Of a DNA stretch of 6,245 bases, positions 4,268 through 6,245 are shown one piece after another. Positions within the stretch are counted from its first letter, which is position 1, and the number at the start of each line of letters is the position of its first letter. A program made the translations under genes and the position numbers. The notes beneath the pieces were generated by a model. The model did not search any database. It was not told the DNA's origin and saw nothing but the letters and a program-made list of their open reading frames with translations. The DNA lies in the NCBI GenBank assembly GCA_017472105.1, contig JAFUQY010000366.1:1-6245 (forward strand), given 5' to 3'. Source of the DNA: Clostridia bacterium (lineage in GTDB: Bacteria; Bacillota_A; Clostridia; Oscillospirales; CAG-272).

Positions 4268-6245
4268 ATGAACATCGGATTTACCAAAAAGGCACAGAAC
4301 GTACTCAACCGCGCGTTGTCGGCGGCATCGGAGCTCGGGCATACCTGCGTCGGGAGCGAACATCTTTTACTCGGTCTGCTTGCCGAGCGGGACAGCGTTG
4401 CCGAAAAGGTCCTCACCGGACGCGGCGTCACTGCCGATAAAGCGCGTCAGCTCATTATTGACAACGTCGGCGTCGGGCAGAGAACCCATCTGACTGCCGC
4501 GGATATCACACCCAGAACCAAGAAAATCATCGAATCCTCCGCGTCCGCTGCCATTTCCATGGGGCACGGCTACATCGGAACGGAGCATCTTCTGCTCGCG
4601 ATGGCGGACGAGGGCGAGTGCTTTGCCGTCAGTCTCATGAACGAGATGGGCGCGTCCCCGGCGGATATCCGGCGTGATGTCCTCTCCTGCTTCGGCTCGG
4701 CGGAAACCGGTGAAAAATCCGGCGGCGGCGCTCAGAAATCCGCAAAATCCGCTGACGAAGGGCTCCGCGATGCACCGACGCTGACCCAGTACGGCAGAAA
4801 TCTCTGCAAAATGGCGAAGGAGGGCAAGATCGACCCCATCATCGGGCGCGACAACGAAACCTCCCGCGTCATCCAGATTCTCTCCCGCCGGACGAAGAAC
4901 AATCCCTGCCTGATCGGGGAACCCGGTGTCGGCAAAACCGCCGTCGTCGAGGGACTTGCGCAGAAAATCGCAGACGGTGCCGTTCCCGATACGCTCCGCG
5001 GCAAAATCATCGTCACGCTCGATCTTTCCGCGATGATTGCGGGTGCAAAATACCGGGGCGAATTTGAGGAGCGCATGAAAAACGTCATGGACGAGGTCCG
5101 CAAGAACCCGCAGATCGTCCTGTTCATTGACGAAATCCACACGATCATCGGCGCGGGCGGTGCGGAAGGTGCGGTCGATGCGGCAAACATCATCAAGCCG
5201 GCTCTCGCGCGCGGGGAAATGCAGGTGATCGGCGCAACGACCATTGACGAATACCGCAAGCACATCGAGAAGGACGCGGCACTGGAGAGACGGTTCCAGT
5301 CGGTGATGGTCGGTGAACCCACGCCGGAGGAAGCCGAAAAAATCCTCCTCGGACTGCGCGACAAATATGAAGCACACCACAAGCTGAAAATCACGGACGA
5401 AGCGGTGAAGTCCGCCGTTGCCCTGTCCGTGCGCTACATCGGCGACCGCTACCTGCCCGACAAGGCGATTGACCTCATCGACGAAGCCGCGAGCCGGAAA
5501 CGGATTTCCGCTTTTACGCCTCCGGAGGACGTCCGCGAGCTGGAAACGAGGCTCAAGGCGGTCACGGCGGAGAAGGAGGAGGCAATCCTCGGCGAAGACT
5601 ACGAAGCGGCGGCGAGACTGCGGGACGAGGAAAAGCGGCTCACGGACGAAATGGCGGCGAAAAAGGACTCCGCGGGCGTGAAATCCGACGGGGAACTCTC
5701 GATTGACGACAGCGACATTGCGGAAATTGTGACCTCGTGGACGGGAATTCCGGTGAAAAAGCTGGCGGAAGAGGAAGGCGAGCGGCTCCTGAATCTCGAA
5801 AACATCCTCCGGGAGCGCGTGGTCGGACAGGACAGTGCCGTTGAAGCGGTCGCGCGTGCCATCCGACGGGGCAGAATGGGGCTCAAGGATCCGAACCGTC
5901 CGACGGGATCGTTCATCTTCCTCGGCCCGACGGGTGTGGGCAAAACGGAGCTGTCGAAGGTGCTGGCGGAAGTCATGTTCGGCGACCGGGATGCCATGAT
6001 CCGCATCGACATGTCCGAATACATGGAAAAGCACAGCGTGTCCCGGCTCATCGGCTCACCTCCGGGCTACATCGGCTACGACGAAGGCGGACAGCTGACC
6101 GAGCAGATCCGGAGACGCCCGTACTCCGTGGTGCTGTTTGACGAGATCGAGAAGGCGCACCCGGACGTATGGAGCATCCTTCTCCAGATTCTGGAAGACG
6201 GCATCCTGACCGATTCGCAGGGACGGCGGGTGGATTTCAAGAACA
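4268..6245 (+). CDS. clpC: ClpC, AAA+ unfoldase of the ClpCP protease (3' end outside window)
   Basis: The first 659 codons are present, without a stop or frameshift. A full ClpC has about 810-850 residues, so roughly the last fifth is missing. Residues 1-143 form the N domain with two similar repeats, [12 protein letters not shown] and [11 protein letters not shown]. Their E31 and E106 correspond to the phospho-arginine-binding pair known from Bacillus ClpC. A Gly/Ser/Lys-rich linker follows (about 144-165). The first AAA+ domain has Walker A GEPGVGKT (217-224) and Walker B with D288/E289. The middle domain (about 412-470) carries a UVR-type coiled coil, [18 protein letters not shown], used by adaptors such as MecA and McsB. 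The second AAA+ domain has Walker A GPTGVGKT (553-560) and Walker B with D625/E626. The ClpP-docking loop would lie beyond the edge. ATG 4268 follows AAAGGAG (4252-4258) at a 9-base spacing. A 323-bp repeat-containing leader separates it from mcsB; I see no convincing promoter there. Confidence 0.97.
   Translation, partial: MNIGFTKKAQNVLNRALSAASELGHTCVGSEHLLLGLLAERDSVAEKVLTGRGVTADKARQLIIDNVGVGQRTHLTAADITPRTKKIIESSASAAISMGHGYIGTEHLLLAMADEGECFAVSLMNEMGASPADIRRDVLSCFGSAETGEKSGGGAQKSAKSADEGLRDAPTLTQYGRNLCKMAKEGKIDPIIGRDNETSRVIQILSRRTKNNPCLIGEPGVGKTAVVEGLAQKIADGAVPDTLRGKIIVTLDLSAMIAGAKYRGEFEERMKNVMDEVRKNPQIVLFIDEIHTIIGAGGAEGAVDAANIIKPALARGEMQVIGATTIDEYRKHIEKDAALERRFQSVMVGEPTPEEAEKILLGLRDKYEAHHKLKITDEAVKSAVALSVRYIGDRYLPDKAIDLIDEAASRKRISAFTPPEDVRELETRLKAVTAEKEEAILGEDYEAAARLRDEEKRLTDEMAAKKDSAGVKSDGELSIDDSDIAEIVTSWTGIPVKKLAEEEGERLLNLENILRERVVGQDSAVEAVARAIRRGRMGLKDPNRPTGSFIFLGPTGVGKTELSKVLAEVMFGDRDAMIRIDMSEYMEKHSVSRLIGSPPGYIGYDEGGQLTEQIRRRPYSVVLFDEIEKAHPDVWSILLQILEDGILTDSQGRRVDFKN

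Noticed and set aside
4367..6034. A 555-codon open frame on the - strand opposite clpC
   Set aside because: It mirrors an unmistakable ClpC coding frame. GC-rich third positions keep the antisense frame open, and its translation (Arg/His/Asp/Phe-rich) has no recognisable domain.

Overview
The window carries the start of the class III heat-shock operon of a Firmicute: ctsR, mcsA, mcsB and clpC, all on the + strand, with clpC cut off by the right edge. Upstream lies a small two-domain peptidoglycan-binding-type protein. This gene order and the CtsR operator are typical of Bacilli and Clostridia. The coding sequence is GC-rich, especially at third codon positions, and short repeats are abundant. 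Together these suggest a GC-rich gut-type Clostridia, Oscillospiraceae/Ruminococcaceae-like; that lineage is inferred, not shown.

Layout. Positions 1-354 are a large fold-back inverted repeat (132-bp arms, outer 94 bp identical). Positions 417-935 encode the peptidoglycan-binding-type protein. Positions 936-1639 (704 bp) hold no convincing gene. They contain a heptad repeat, a second unrelated fold-back repeat (987-1356), a short 21-bp-period duplication, and then a sigma-A-type promoter overlapped by CtsR heptads. ctsR (1640-2089), mcsA (2237-2764), mcsB (2916-3944) and clpC (4268 to beyond 6245) follow. The gaps between them are 147, 151 and 323 bp, wide for this operon, and each contains repeats. 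The gap before clpC carries a third copy of the first fold-back's arm sequence.

How the genes work together (established for the families). CtsR represses the operon. Under heat or protein stress, McsA-activated McsB phosphorylates arginines on client proteins and relieves CtsR repression. ClpC recognises phospho-arginine through its N domain, unfolds the client and feeds it to ClpP. The key residues for each step are visible: the CtsR wing and recognition helix, McsA zinc-binding cysteines and UVR helix, the McsB guanidino-kinase signature, and the ClpC E31/E106 pair plus two Walker A/B sets.

The genes are ordinary. The unusual part is the non-coding DNA. All four complete genes are followed, at or within a few bases of the stop codon, by a purine-rich array of degenerate 7-bp units. 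In addition, two different fold-back element families sit in the operon's surroundings. No new defence, toxin or mobile protein system was found.
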